Positions 49,998-58,546 of a stretch of DNA of 64,000 nucleotides are shown in pieces; within the stretch, counting starts at the first letter, position 1, and each line of letters starts with the position of its first letter. Position numbers and translations under genes: made by a program. Under the pieces are notes generated by a model, which ran no database searches, was not told where the DNA came from, and saw only the letters and a program-made list of their open reading frames with translations. This DNA is from Sporosarcina sp. JAI121. GTDB taxonomy: Bacteria; Bacillota; Bacilli; Bacillales_A; Planococcaceae. The stretch covers positions 1-64,000 of the forward strand of contig NZ_JACCCL010000001.1 of assembly GCF_013408665.1 (NCBI RefSeq). The letters are read 5' to 3'.

Positions 49998-50333
49998 ATC
50001 AGTTTTTGGATCGATATTTCCACACGGAAACACCGATTAAACCTTTACGATGGGCATAACTTAATTAAAACGTATCCGATTGCGGTTGGGAAAATGGTTA
50101 CCTCGACGCCGATGGGGACATTTAGAATTATTAATAAACAGAGCAATCCCGGTGGACCTTTCGGGATATTGTGGATGGGGTTATCCAAACGCCATTATGG
50201 AATACACGGAACAAATAACCCATCGTCTATTGGGAAAAGTGTGTCACATGGATGTATCCGCATGTTTAACAAAGACGTTCTAGAATTATCCTCTATGGTC
50301 CCCGTTGGAACAACGGTTTATATTCATAAATAA
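49998..50333 (+). CDS. L,D-transpeptidase (YkuD), probable ATC start
   Basis: 111 residues: a bare YkuD catalytic domain with [20 protein letters not shown], the SHGCIR cysteine being the nucleophile. No signal peptide or LysM domain. It forms 3-3 crosslinks in peptidoglycan in relatives; without a signal its export is unclear. GGAGG lies 7 nt before ATC (49998), giving [19 protein letters not shown] (the family N-terminus). The in-frame TTG at 49980 lies before the ribosome site and has none of its own. Flanked on both sides by 82-bp repeats. Confidence 0.82.
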   Translation: MSFWIDISTRKHRLNLYDGHNLIKTYPIAVGKMVTSTPMGTFRIINKQSNPGGPFGILWMGLSKRHYGIHGTNNPSSIGKSVSHGCIRMFNKDVLELSSMVPVGTTVYIHK

Positions 50334-50339
50334 TATTTG

Positions 50340-50421
50340 GGTGACAGTCACCAAAATAAACGTGATAGTTTAAACAAACAAGATTGTTTGAATTAACATG
50401 AATAATTTGGTGACAGTCACC
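50340..50421. repeat. 82-bp GGTGACAG palindromic repeat, copy C
   Basis: Begins GGTGACAGTCACC and ends GGTGACAGTCACC, the most symmetric of the three. It starts 7 nt after the L,D-transpeptidase stop, so that gene sits between copies B and C. Confidence 0.88.
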
Positions 50422-50449
50422 TTTACAAATAGAGGGAATGGGGGATAGG

Positions 50450-50968
50450 ATGAATCGAATTATGGTTATTGGGGTATCAGCGGGTGTAGGTAAGTCTACA
50501 TTTGCACGCCGATTAGGTGAATTAACTGGAATTGAAGTTACTCATTTAGATCGCCTGTATTGGAAACCGGGTTGGATTGAAACTTCGATTGATGAATTTT
50601 GTGATGCTCAGCAACAAGCTGTCAGAAGTGACGAGTGGATTATTGAAGGGAACTATGCAAAAACCTTTGCTATCCGTGAACCGCACGCGAATACCGTCAT
50701 TTATTTGGAGCTTCCACTTCTGATTTGTTTGTATCGCGTATTGAAGCGCAGGCTGCAATACCGCGGCAAGACGCGAAGCGATATGGGGGAAGGGTGCAAG
50801 GAGAAGATGGATAGAGCGTTTTTGAAATACATCGTGACGACATACGGACCGCGGAAAAGGGTAATGTCAAAGCGGATGCTGCGTTATAGGGAGGAGGGGA
50901 AGACGGTTCATTATTTGAAAACACCAGGGCAAATTGAAGAATACTTAAAAACTTACATAAAGAAATAA
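50450..50968 (+). CDS. FlaR-like P-loop nucleotide kinase family protein
   Basis: 172 residues. Walker A GVSAGVGKSTFARRLG, then HLDRLYWKPGW and WIIEGNYAKTF, the pattern of adenylate-kinase-like proteins annotated as topology modulation protein FlaR. The actual substrate is unknown. GGGGGAT lies just before ATG 50450; the ATG at 50438 is less likely. Confidence 0.82.
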   Translation: MNRIMVIGVSAGVGKSTFARRLGELTGIEVTHLDRLYWKPGWIETSIDEFCDAQQQAVRSDEWIIEGNYAKTFAIREPHANTVIYLELPLLICLYRVLKRRLQYRGKTRSDMGEGCKEKMDRAFLKYIVTTYGPRKRVMSKRMLRYREEGKTVHYLKTPGQIEEYLKTYIKK

Positions 50969-50998
50969 GCCGATTGCATGGATGCGCAATCGGCTTAT
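50965..50998. terminator. bidirectional terminator
   Basis: ATAAGCCGATTGC pairs with GCAATCGGCTTAT between convergent genes. Confidence 0.88.
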
Positions 50999-51014
50999 TT
51001 TAAAAACTGCCGTT

Positions 51015-52448
51015 TTAATTAGTAGGATTCGCATAACTAGTTTTATGGACTTTCTGTTTGGAAACGTCTTGTTTAGACGAATAGGATGATTTGGGAATGA
51101 AGAATATAATCGCGATCAATGCCAATAAAGCAAAAATGACGTTGGTGATGATTCCGACAGAAGCCGCCTTTTCAATATTGCCCGATAGCGTTATTGTGCT
51201 ATATACCGTGGCAGAGATGGCAACACCGAAAGAACTGCCAAGTGAGCTCGCCATTTTGTAAATACCTGACGATGAACCGACTTTGTCTTCCGGCACACTC
51301 GAGACAGCCGTGTCAGTGGATGGCGTTGCATACATCCCGAGTCCGACACCGAACAGGATGAATCCGATAAAGACGGCGATGACATAGGCCGTATCCGGTA
51401 AAAACGTCAACGCCATTAATCCGATGCCGATTGCCGCTAAGATAGAACCTGCCATCATCGGCAACTTTGCTCCGGTTCTCTGCAATATTTTTTCACCGAC
51501 ACGGATCATAATGAGGACTGATACTAAATAGCCGATGGATAACATCCCTGATTGAAAAGCCGTGAATCCTCGACCTACTTGCACATATGTATTCGCTACA
51601 ACGAGCGTTCCAGCTACCGCATTCAATAAAAAATTGGAGATGGTAGCACCTGTATACGGTTTATTTTTAAATAAATTAAAATCTATCAGTGCATGCAATT
51701 TGCCCAATTCTATTTTAATAAAGAACAACATGCCCATTAGCGTAGCGGCAATTAAACCTAATGTTAGAAGACTTGTCCAACCAAAATCGGAACCTCTTGT
51801 GATGACAACGTTTAATGCAATCATCGTTAGCACGAATACGACTAATCCAGTAAAGTCGAAACGTGAAGAAACTTGTTGTTCCACTCTACTCTCAGGTGTA
51901 TCTTTAATCAAAATCATTGCAAGGATAGCGAAAACGATTGAAAAGATAAAAATCCATCTCCAGCCCATAGAAGTCGCAATAGCCCCTCCTGCAAATGAAC
52001 AAACACCAGAGCCTCCCCAAGAACCGATGGACCAATAGCTTAGCGCGCGTTGTCTTTCGGCACCTTCATAATATGTTCTCATCAAAGCAATCGTAGCAGG
52101 CATAATACAAGCAGCAGATAGACCTTGGATGATCCGTCCGATAATCAATAAGGTAGCCCCATTCGCTATGACAAGACAAAGGGATCCGATAACGCTTAAT
52201 ACAAGCCCGAAATAGGTCAATTTTTTCCGACCATATTTATCGGCCAATCCACCCGCGGCAACAACGAAAATCCCTGAAAACAATGCGGTTAAACTAATTG
52301 CAACATTAAGTACGCCTAATGAAATTCCTAAATCGTTTTGAATTGCAGGAACAACATTGACCATGGATTGCGCAAAAAGCCAAAACGTGATAACACCGAA
52401 TACAATTCCTGTAATCATCTTATTCGTTCCTTTATAGCTTGTGGCCAT
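51015..52448 (-). CDS. MFS transporter, DHA2 family
   Basis: 477 residues, about 14 helices. Motif A is GGLADKYGRKKLTYFG and motif C-like GWRWIFIFSIVFAILA. Probably a proton-driven efflux pump; substrate unknown. The ATG at 52448 has GAGGGGG 6 nt upstream. It lies next to an HxlR regulator on the same strand, 170 bp away, but separate promoters are likely. Confidence 0.87.
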   Translation of the reverse strand: MATSYKGTNKMITGIVFGVITFWLFAQSMVNVVPAIQNDLGISLGVLNVAISLTALFSGIFVVAAGGLADKYGRKKLTYFGLVLSVIGSLCLVIANGATLLIIGRIIQGLSAACIMPATIALMRTYYEGAERQRALSYWSIGSWGGSGVCSFAGGAIATSMGWRWIFIFSIVFAILAMILIKDTPESRVEQQVSSRFDFTGLVVFVLTMIALNVVITRGSDFGWTSLLTLGLIAATLMGMLFFIKIELGKLHALIDFNLFKNKPYTGATISNFLLNAVAGTLVVANTYVQVGRGFTAFQSGMLSIGYLVSVLIMIRVGEKILQRTGAKLPMMAGSILAAIGIGLMALTFLPDTAYVIAVFIGFILFGVGLGMYATPSTDTAVSSVPEDKVGSSSGIYKMASSLGSSFGVAISATVYSTITLSGNIEKAASVGIITNVIFALLALIAIIFFIPKSSYSSKQDVSKQKVHKTSYANPTN

Positions 52449-52617
52449 GACCTTCCCCCTCATAATAGAAAGCAGCTCTCATGATAGTTATCATTAATTG
52501 TTTATATATTTCATTACTTTAGCATAATGAAGCAGAGGGGTGAAGGTGTAAATCATTATTATTTAATTTTGATTTAATGAGATTAGTGTGAATTAAAAGA
52601 TAAAGTAGTCAGCTCTA

Positions 52618-52950
52618 TTATATGTTATCTTGCACTTCCGTTTGCTCAATCCATGTTTTCGACCAGTTTTCAATTTCTTTCATGATCGGTGTAAGAGACA
52701 TCCCTTTTTTTGTTAATGTATATTCGATTCGCACAGGCGTTTCAGGGTAAACATTACGAATGACAAAGTTTTGCTGTTCAAGATCTTTTAATCGTTCGGA
52801 TAATGTTTTCCCGCTGATGCCGAGTTTGTCGGTCATTGTACAAAAACGCTGCGGTCCTGCCATTAATTGATACAAAATAAGAGCAGTCCAGCGTTGGCTT
52901 AAAATAGAAACAGCTTTTTCGAAACGCGGACAAAGTTCAAATTCATTCAT
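52618..52950 (-). CDS. HxlR-family regulator (YodB/CatR-like)
   Basis: 110 residues, winged helix. LCPRFEKAVSILSQRWTALI places Cys7 like the redox-active N-terminal Cys of YodB and CatR, followed by ISGKTLSERLKDLEQQ and YPETPVRIEYTLTKKG. YodB/CatR repress quinone-detoxification genes and let go when the Cys reacts. It is divergent from a CatE-like dioxygenase. AAAGGAG lies 11 nt before the ATG. Confidence 0.88.
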   Translation of the reverse strand: MNEFELCPRFEKAVSILSQRWTALILYQLMAGPQRFCTMTDKLGISGKTLSERLKDLEQQNFVIRNVYPETPVRIEYTLTKKGMSLTPIMKEIENWSKTWIEQTEVQDNI

Positions 52951-52968
52951 AAAATATCAGCTCCTTTA

Positions 52969-53018
52969 TTGACAATTCCTATTCTAACATATAAAGTTAG
53001 TTACATAAAGTAAGTTAC
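52969..53018 (+). promoter_or_regulatory. promoter and operator of the CatE-like gene
   Basis: TTGACA (52969-52974), 17 nt, TAAAGT (52992-52997). From the -10 on, AAAGTTAGTTAC and AAAGTAAGTTAC repeat directly with a 14-bp period (52993-53018), placed where a repressor would block transcription. The divergent HxlR protein is the likely binder. Confidence 0.65.
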
Positions 53019-53046
53019 TTACCGAATTGATATAGGAGGAATACAA

Positions 53047-53892
53047 ATGAAATTTCATAAAGCACCGTATACGTATACAGGGGAAGTACACCTCAACGTC
53101 TTGGATCTAGACAGATCCGTCCGTTTTTACAAAGAAGTGATCGGCTTTAAAATACTTGAGCAAGAATCGAATAGAGTAGTGCTGACAGCAGACGGGAAGA
53201 TGCCGCTATTAATTATCGAACAACCGGAAAATGTGACGCAGAAAGAACCACGTCGATCTGGACTGTATCACTATGCGCTTTTATTGCCAGAGAGAGCCGA
53301 TTTAGGAGCTATCATTAAACATTTCGTCCAACATAATATACGAATCGGAGCTTCTGATCACAAAGTGAGTGAAGCGCTCTATTTGTCAGATCCTGACGGT
53401 AATGGCATCGAAATTTACACAGATCGTGACCCCAATGTCTGGATCTGGGAAAATGGAAAAGTTGCAATGAGTACGGATCCGCTCGACGGGGAAGATATTA
53501 TTGCAGAAAGTGCAGGAAAGACATGGGATGGACTCCCTACTGGAACGGTGATGGGGCATATTCATTTGCATGTGGCAAACTTGCCTGAAACGGAAGTATT
53601 CTATAATGCACTTGGATTTGAAGTCGTGACCAACTATCCACAAGCTTTATTCATGTCGAACGGGAAATACCATCATCATATTGGCTTGAATACGTGGAAT
53701 GGCGAAGGTGTAACACGCCCTAAAGCGGGAAGTGTCGGACTTCAATCATATACGCTTATTTATCCGAATGAGTCCTCAATCAAAGAAGCAGTTGTAAAAG
53801 TGGAATCGCTGGGGGCGAGGGTAGGATCGGCTGGCGGTGGATATAAGACAGAGGATCCTTCCGGAAACGGAATAGTGCTTCGTGTAGAGTGA
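53047..53892 (+). CDS. VOC-family dioxygenase (CatE-like catechol 2,3-dioxygenase)
   Basis: 281 residues, two VOC modules: VHLNVLDLDRSVRFYKEVIGF (as HLNVLDLDRSVRFYKEV) and HIHLHVANLPETEVFYNALGF. Metal ligands are expected at the His of the second module start, at HHIGLNTW and a C-terminal Glu. Size and layout match B. subtilis CatE, which opens catechol rings using Fe2+. AGGAGG precedes the ATG. The divergent HxlR regulator suggests control by quinones or catechols. Confidence 0.87.
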   Translation: MKFHKAPYTYTGEVHLNVLDLDRSVRFYKEVIGFKILEQESNRVVLTADGKMPLLIIEQPENVTQKEPRRSGLYHYALLLPERADLGAIIKHFVQHNIRIGASDHKVSEALYLSDPDGNGIEIYTDRDPNVWIWENGKVAMSTDPLDGEDIIAESAGKTWDGLPTGTVMGHIHLHVANLPETEVFYNALGFEVVTNYPQALFMSNGKYHHHIGLNTWNGEGVTRPKAGSVGLQSYTLIYPNESSIKEAVVKVESLGARVGSAGGGYKTEDPSGNGIVLRVE

Positions 53893-53912
53893 TATAATTT
53901 TTTTGGAAAACT

Positions 53913-53940
53913 TGAAACTTCCTTCGACGTTATACGTATA
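53913..53940 (+). promoter_or_regulatory. SigW-type ECF promoter of the AI-2E family gene
   Basis: TGAAAC, 16 nt, CGTATA, an exact match to the B. subtilis SigW consensus (TGAAAC, 16-17 nt, CGTATA). It lies about 60 nt before the ATG. The palindrome GTTATACGTATAAC overlaps the -10. Confidence 0.75.
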
Positions 53941-54000
53941 ACAACGTATACTTAATACAGCGATATATTAAAAGGCTGGACTGAAAAGGAAGTGTGATAT

Positions 54001-55080
54001 ATGACAAAGAAATTATGGTTTCAAGTGGGTGTCGGGATACTGCTTGCTATGCTCATAATTAAATACTTTATGGAGATCAAAGGGATTTTAGCGCCGCTAG
54101 TTATCATTGCAAAAGCTATCTTTCTGCCGCTTCTACTTGGCGGAGTTCTATATTATATTACAGAGCCAATCCAACGATTTCTGGAAAAACGGAAAGTGCC
54201 GCGGTGGGGTAGCATTCTCTCTATCTTTGCAATTCTAATCGCAGTAGTTTGGATATTTGTGGCGATTATTGGTCCTCCAGTAACAAAGCAAATAAATAAC
54301 TTGGTTGATAATGCACCTGTAATTACCAAAGAAATCACTGTAATGAAGGACATAATACTTCAACAAAAAAATGATTTACCGCCAAAGCTTGAAGAATCCA
54401 TTGACAGTGCAGCTAACTCAATTCAATCCATTGCAGTCAATTTCGGAAAATGGGTTGTCCAATTTTTACAATCCTTCTTACAGGCGATGTTCTTGCTTAT
54501 ACTTGTTCCATTTTTCTTCATTTTTATGCTGAAAGATCACGAGAAATTTGCGCCTTTCATTTACAATTTCTTTTCGGAAAAACGGCGGGAATGGATAAAA
54601 AAAACGTTACATGATATCGATACTGTACTCCGTTCTTATATCCAAGGGCAGTTGTTAATCAGCTTTTTATTAGCGATATTGCTGTTCATAGGTTACTTGA
54701 GTATCGGTCTGGAATATGCTTTATTACTGGCGATTTTCGGTCTCTTCATGAATCTTATTCCATTCATCGGTCCCTGGATTTCGGCTGTACCTCCAATTAT
54801 CATCGGTTTCATACAGGATCCAAAAACTGGCATTCTGGCTGCAATCGTCATGGTTGTTGCTCAGCAGATCGAAAGCAATCTCATTACACCGAATATCATG
54901 GGTAAAACACTGGATATTCATCCGCTAACAGTCATTACCGTCATATTGGCGGCCGGTAATATCGGAGGTTTCCTTGGAATCATCGTTGCCGTTCCGACGT
55001 ATGCAGTCGGTAAAGCGATTGTCAAAAATATTTACGCCAGACGTAAAGAAATTAAAGAGGCGGCAACGTCTACAGTATAG
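54001..55080 (+). CDS. AI-2E family transporter (PerM/YueF/YtvI-like)
   Basis: 359 residues, about eight helices, with LVPFFFIFMLKDHEKF and LNLIPFIGPWISAVPPIIIG-type family blocks (NLIPFIGPWISAVPP). Members have been linked to AI-2 export or Na+/H+ exchange; role here is open. AAGGAAG precedes the ATG. A SigW-type promoter upstream would place it in a cell-envelope stress response. Confidence 0.87.
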   Translation: MTKKLWFQVGVGILLAMLIIKYFMEIKGILAPLVIIAKAIFLPLLLGGVLYYITEPIQRFLEKRKVPRWGSILSIFAILIAVVWIFVAIIGPPVTKQINNLVDNAPVITKEITVMKDIILQQKNDLPPKLEESIDSAANSIQSIAVNFGKWVVQFLQSFLQAMFLLILVPFFFIFMLKDHEKFAPFIYNFFSEKRREWIKKTLHDIDTVLRSYIQGQLLISFLLAILLFIGYLSIGLEYALLLAIFGLFMNLIPFIGPWISAVPPIIIGFIQDPKTGILAAIVMVVAQQIESNLITPNIMGKTLDIHPLTVITVILAAGNIGGFLGIIVAVPTYAVGKAIVKNIYARRKEIKEAATSTV

Positions 55081-55091
55081 CCTGTTAATTC

Positions 55092-55128
55092 AAAGAAGCA
55101 CATCCCATTGTGGAATGTGCTTCTTTTT
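55092..55128. terminator. bidirectional terminator
   Basis: AAAGAAGCACAT pairs with ATGTGCTTCTTT, T run after it. Confidence 0.88.
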
Positions 55129-55457
55129 CATATCTCGAAATACAGATGCCGATGTAAGCTACACCCTGGATTAAATGCTGCGGAGCATTCGGGACATGCC
55201 GATTTACAGTCCAAATAATCGTTAATAGTCAGCTCATGACCGCAAGCACCACAAAGAATTGCTGTTTCATCAAACTTTTCTGTAGGCCAGACATCAGGTC
55301 TGCCGCAACCATCTTCTTCATGGCATTTATAACATGGATAGTAGGTATCACAACAATAGAATTTAATGGCAATCCGATCAACTTCAGAATGATAATGTGC
55401 ACAGCGCGTTTCGTCATCGAGGATTTTCCCGTGAACCGTATGGCCTTTGGCTAACAT
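55128..55457 (-). CDS. CHY-type zinc finger protein
   Basis: 109 residues, ten Cys and several His in the CHY pattern: CAHYHSEVDRIAIKFYCC, YPCYKCHEEDGCG, CGACGHELTI and CPECSAAFNPGCSLH. Binds several zinc ions; bacterial role unknown. GGCGGG precedes the ATG. Confidence 0.88.
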   Translation of the reverse strand: MLAKGHTVHGKILDDETRCAHYHSEVDRIAIKFYCCDTYYPCYKCHEEDGCGRPDVWPTEKFDETAILCGACGHELTINDYLDCKSACPECSAAFNPGCSLHRHLYFEI

Positions 55458-55540
55458 GTTTATTTCCCGCCTTTCATCTTCAAGAAGTGTATTGAATCAC
55501 CTTTGAAATGGATAAGCTGATATAAAAAAGGAATGATTTC

Positions 55541-55819
55541 ATGTGGAATGAGTTCCCTATTATCCATACGAATGTCTGGGATGCTTTTTGGGCAATTCCC
55601 GTTATACTTCTAGGCGTGTTATTGTTAAAACTATTTTTCAAACTCCCTGAAAGTTGGTTTTCTACCGCGGCGACACTGATTGGGCTTGTTTTGTCGATAT
55701 TCATCAGTCATCAAGGCAACTTGTCTGCAGGCATTTTCATGGGATTTTTCTATGGTGGCGCAGCCGGTGGAACGATTTATTCATTAAAAGTTTGGTCCAA
55801 GAGTTATCGGAAGGAATGA
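55541..55819 (+). CDS. small membrane protein, unknown
   Basis: 92 residues with three hydrophobic segments (about 14-32, 39-58, 64-82), ending WSKSYRKE. No family recognised. AAGGAATG lies upstream of the ATG. Convergent with the FhuF-like gene. Confidence 0.75.
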   Translation: MWNEFPIIHTNVWDAFWAIPVILLGVLLLKLFFKLPESWFSTAATLIGLVLSIFISHQGNLSAGIFMGFFYGGAAGGTIYSLKVWSKSYRKE

Positions 55820-55829
55820 AATAAGGTTT

Positions 55830-56540
55830 TCATTTCAATGGGCAAAATCCGCACTGCATAAGGCCCGGGACGTCTTTAGAAAAGCAACAGGTTGTTCGTA
55901 CTTCCGTATTCAAGAGTGCGGAAGGTTCGCATCCCCGTAAGTAAGTTGCGAATAATGAACGAGGTGCGATACCTTCCCAAAGTGCATCGTCTTTCAACAT
56001 CTCGAGGTCTGCGCGTGCTCCCACGGAAGTAGCTGGGTTTTCCAGTAGTACGTGGTATTGCCACAGAAGAAATCCGAAAATATTCTCCCATAACGTCAAC
56101 GGCGAAACAGATGTGATAGTACGAATCCGCCTGATGACGGCATCGCACTGGTCTTTTAGGATTCGTCTGATGACTATCCGACGCTCATCCTCTTCTACAT
56201 ATCGCCAGTCTTCCGGAGATGCGAAAATACTGACTGAAAGCTTCCCGTATTCTACCTTTGCGCCAAAATGAAGATGATTTTTAGCCCCATCCCACATTTC
56301 ATCGTACGCCGCCAAGTTATAAAATTGCATCGCGGTGAACATCCCGAAACGACGCATGAAGTAAGATGATGCTACAGTTCGGTTAGGGCTACCGCTCACT
56401 GCTTGGACGACATTTAATATATCTTCCGTTTTGTTTGCATCATGCAGCGTTTCCAAGGTGAACAGGTTTTGCCCGGGCTGTTCGATGTAAATACTGTACA
56501 TATTCAGTTGTCTAATTTGGTCCGGAGTTAAATTTGTCAT
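55830..56540 (-). CDS. FhuF-like ferric iron reductase with [2Fe-2S] site
   Basis: 236 residues. The C-terminus TTCCFSKDVPGLMQCGFC carries the Cys-Cys-x10-Cys-x2-Cys motif of FhuF-type proteins, which reduce iron in ferric siderophores. The start is uncertain: ATG 56540 has GGAG only 2 nt before it, and ATG 56576 has no visible site. No Fur box or siderophore importer is seen nearby. Confidence 0.82.
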   Translation of the reverse strand: MTNLTPDQIRQLNMYSIYIEQPGQNLFTLETLHDANKTEDILNVVQAVSGSPNRTVASSYFMRRFGMFTAMQFYNLAAYDEMWDGAKNHLHFGAKVEYGKLSVSIFASPEDWRYVEEDERRIVIRRILKDQCDAVIRRIRTITSVSPLTLWENIFGFLLWQYHVLLENPATSVGARADLEMLKDDALWEGIAPRSLFATYLRGCEPSALLNTEVRTTCCFSKDVPGLMQCGFCPLK

Positions 56541-56577
56541 ATCTCCATTATATCGTTCCAAGTGGCAAGTCATCAAG

Positions 56578-56606
56578 TTGAGCGAGCGCTCAGTCTACTG
56601 TATACT
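56578..56606 (+). promoter_or_regulatory. promoter with TetR-type operator
   Basis: TTGAGC (56578-56583), 17 nt, TATACT (56601-56606). The perfect inverted repeat TGAGCG-AG-CGCTCA (56579-56592) overlaps the -35. Operators of this form are known for TetR-family acyl-CoA regulators; the repressor gene is not in the window. Confidence 0.72.
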
Positions 56607-56652
56607 TGATGAATAGGTGAATGGATGAATACTTATAGGGGTGGAAATCAAA

Positions 56653-57924
56653 GTGGAAAAACGAATGAATGCAGAAAAGTTCATAGATTTGATTGGGAAA
56701 AAGGCGGATATCATCGTTCCGATAGCTAATGGGGAACCTCACCGGCTGCTAGATTTATTGGAAGCGAATCATACAGAATTACATGACGTTAAAATCCATC
56801 AAATGCTAACTCTTCGGGAGCGGGATTATATAAACGGTAAAATGAAAGGTCATCTTTCACACGTTTCGTACTTTTTAAGCGGCGCAACAAGAAAAGCTTA
56901 TCAAGAAGGCAAAATTGAATTAGTTCCGAATGTTTTCCATGAGGTTCCGCGCATGTTGAAGGAAGTTACCAACATGTCGATGATCATGACAGTTGCGTCG
57001 CCAATGGATGAACATGGTTATTTCTCCTTGGGCACACAGGCGGACTATATTTCTGAATTCATCGGTCATGTGCCGTTTGTCTTGGAAGTGAATAGGCATA
57101 TGCCGCGGACTTATGGTGAAAACCAGATTCATATTAGCCAAATTGCGGGTTATGTTGAAAATGATATGCCTTTATCCGAAGAAAGGACACCTGTCATCGG
57201 AGTGAAGGATCTTAAGATTGCTGAATTCGTAACGAATATGATAGAAAACGGTGATTCACTTCAAATAGGAATCGGTGCTATTCCAAATGCGGTTATGAGT
57301 ATGTTGAAAAACCACCGTCATCTTGGTATCCACACTGAAATGTTGACAGACGGTATCGTCGATCTTGTAAAAGCAGGAGCGGTCGATGGAACGCGTAAGT
57401 TCACGCATAAAGGAAAAATTGTAGCAACATTTGCATTTGGATCACAGCGTCTGTACGATTTTCTCCATGAAAATCCAGCGGTGGAATTTTTACCGGTAAG
57501 CAGGGTGAACGATCCACGTGAAATTGCGAAAGAGGAAAAAATTGTTTCCATTAATGCGACGACGGAAGTGGACCTTTATGGACAATGTGCTTCTGAAACT
57601 GTTGGCGGCCGTTATTATTCATCGACAGGCGGACAAGCCGATTTTGCTCGTGGCGCACGTTTTGCAAAACATGGTAAAGGGTTCATTTGCATGCATTCGA
57701 CAGTGAAAAATGACACCATTTCGCGCATTAAGCTACAATTGACCCCAGGTTCTGTCGTAACAACGTCGAAAAATGACGTTGACAACATCGTCACTGAATA
57801 TGGAATTGCCAGTCTGCACGGAAAGTCATTATCTGCACGTGCAAAAGCACTCATCGACATAGCCCATCCGGCATTCCGGGAAGAGTTATTGTTTGATGCC
57901 AAAAAAACTGGCATATTATATTAA
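56653..57924 (+). CDS. acetyl-CoA hydrolase/4-hydroxybutyrate CoA-transferase family
   Basis: 423 residues. GIGAIPNAVMSML is the CoA-binding loop; INATTEVDLYGQC holds the catalytic Glu; GGQADFARGARFAKHGKGF follows. It moves CoA between acetate and another acyl group or hydrolyses acetyl-CoA. GTG 56653 is preferred because AGGGGTGG lies about 7 nt upstream; the GTG at 56641 falls inside that site. The upstream operator implies control by fatty acid or acyl-CoA level. Confidence 0.88.
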   Translation: MEKRMNAEKFIDLIGKKADIIVPIANGEPHRLLDLLEANHTELHDVKIHQMLTLRERDYINGKMKGHLSHVSYFLSGATRKAYQEGKIELVPNVFHEVPRMLKEVTNMSMIMTVASPMDEHGYFSLGTQADYISEFIGHVPFVLEVNRHMPRTYGENQIHISQIAGYVENDMPLSEERTPVIGVKDLKIAEFVTNMIENGDSLQIGIGAIPNAVMSMLKNHRHLGIHTEMLTDGIVDLVKAGAVDGTRKFTHKGKIVATFAFGSQRLYDFLHENPAVEFLPVSRVNDPREIAKEEKIVSINATTEVDLYGQCASETVGGRYYSSTGGQADFARGARFAKHGKGFICMHSTVKNDTISRIKLQLTPGSVVTTSKNDVDNIVTEYGIASLHGKSLSARAKALIDIAHPAFREELLFDAKKTGILY

Positions 57925-57930
57925 TATCGA

Positions 57931-57963
57931 AACAGCGTTTTTTACGAAGAGCGCTGTTTTTTT
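57931..57963 (+). terminator. terminator of the CoA-transferase gene
   Basis: AACAGCG pairs with CGCTGTT, seven T follow. Confidence 0.85.
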
Positions 57964-58047
57964 GATGCTTAAAGCAAATCCATTGTCATGATATACCCCG
58001 CATGGTATATTTTCAATTAAGATTAAATGAAGATTAGGGGGGATTGT

Positions 58048-58401
58048 ATGAAATGGATTTTTATTTTATTAATCGTCGGATTTTTCAGCTGGCGAATGTT
58101 TCCTGCAAAGGGGTTACGTTCCATTTCTACGGAAGAGTTGTTTGGAATGTTGGAAAATAAATCGATACAATTCATCGACGTTCGGACACCCGGTGAATAT
58201 AAAGGGCGCCATATCAAGGAATTTAAGAACATCCCATTGAACACATTAAAATCACGGATGATAAGTTTGGATAAATCGAAAGAGACCGTGGTTATTTGTC
58301 AAAGCGGCATGCGCAGTTCGCAAGCAGCTAGGATATTAAAAAAGGCCAGCTTCACGGACGTATCGAATGTAACGGGTGGTATGGGGATGTGGCGCGGGTA
58401 A
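58048..58401 (+). CDS. membrane-anchored rhodanese-like sulfurtransferase
   Basis: 117 residues. N-terminal helix (WIFILLIVGFFSW) then one rhodanese domain; active-site loop VICQSGMRSSQAA with catalytic Cys. It transfers sulfane sulfur. GGGGGG precedes ATG 58048; the ATG at 58027 has no site. Confidence 0.88.
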   Translation: MKWIFILLIVGFFSWRMFPAKGLRSISTEELFGMLENKSIQFIDVRTPGEYKGRHIKEFKNIPLNTLKSRMISLDKSKETVVICQSGMRSSQAARILKKASFTDVSNVTGGMGMWRG

Positions 58402-58415
58402 TTAAATTCGGACAT

Positions 58416-58450
58416 CATCCATGGAGCATTTTAGCTCTGTGGATTTTTTT
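58416..58450 (+). terminator. terminator of the rhodanese gene
   Basis: ATCCATGGAGC and GCTCTGTGGAT form the stem, seven T follow. Confidence 0.85.
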
Positions 58451-58546
58451 GTTGTAAAACAGTGGAAGTAGCCCGTTTTTTTTCGCGTGCGCCCAACACA
58501 CTTTTTTAGGCTGATACATACTATTTAAATGAAGAGGTGGTGGACG

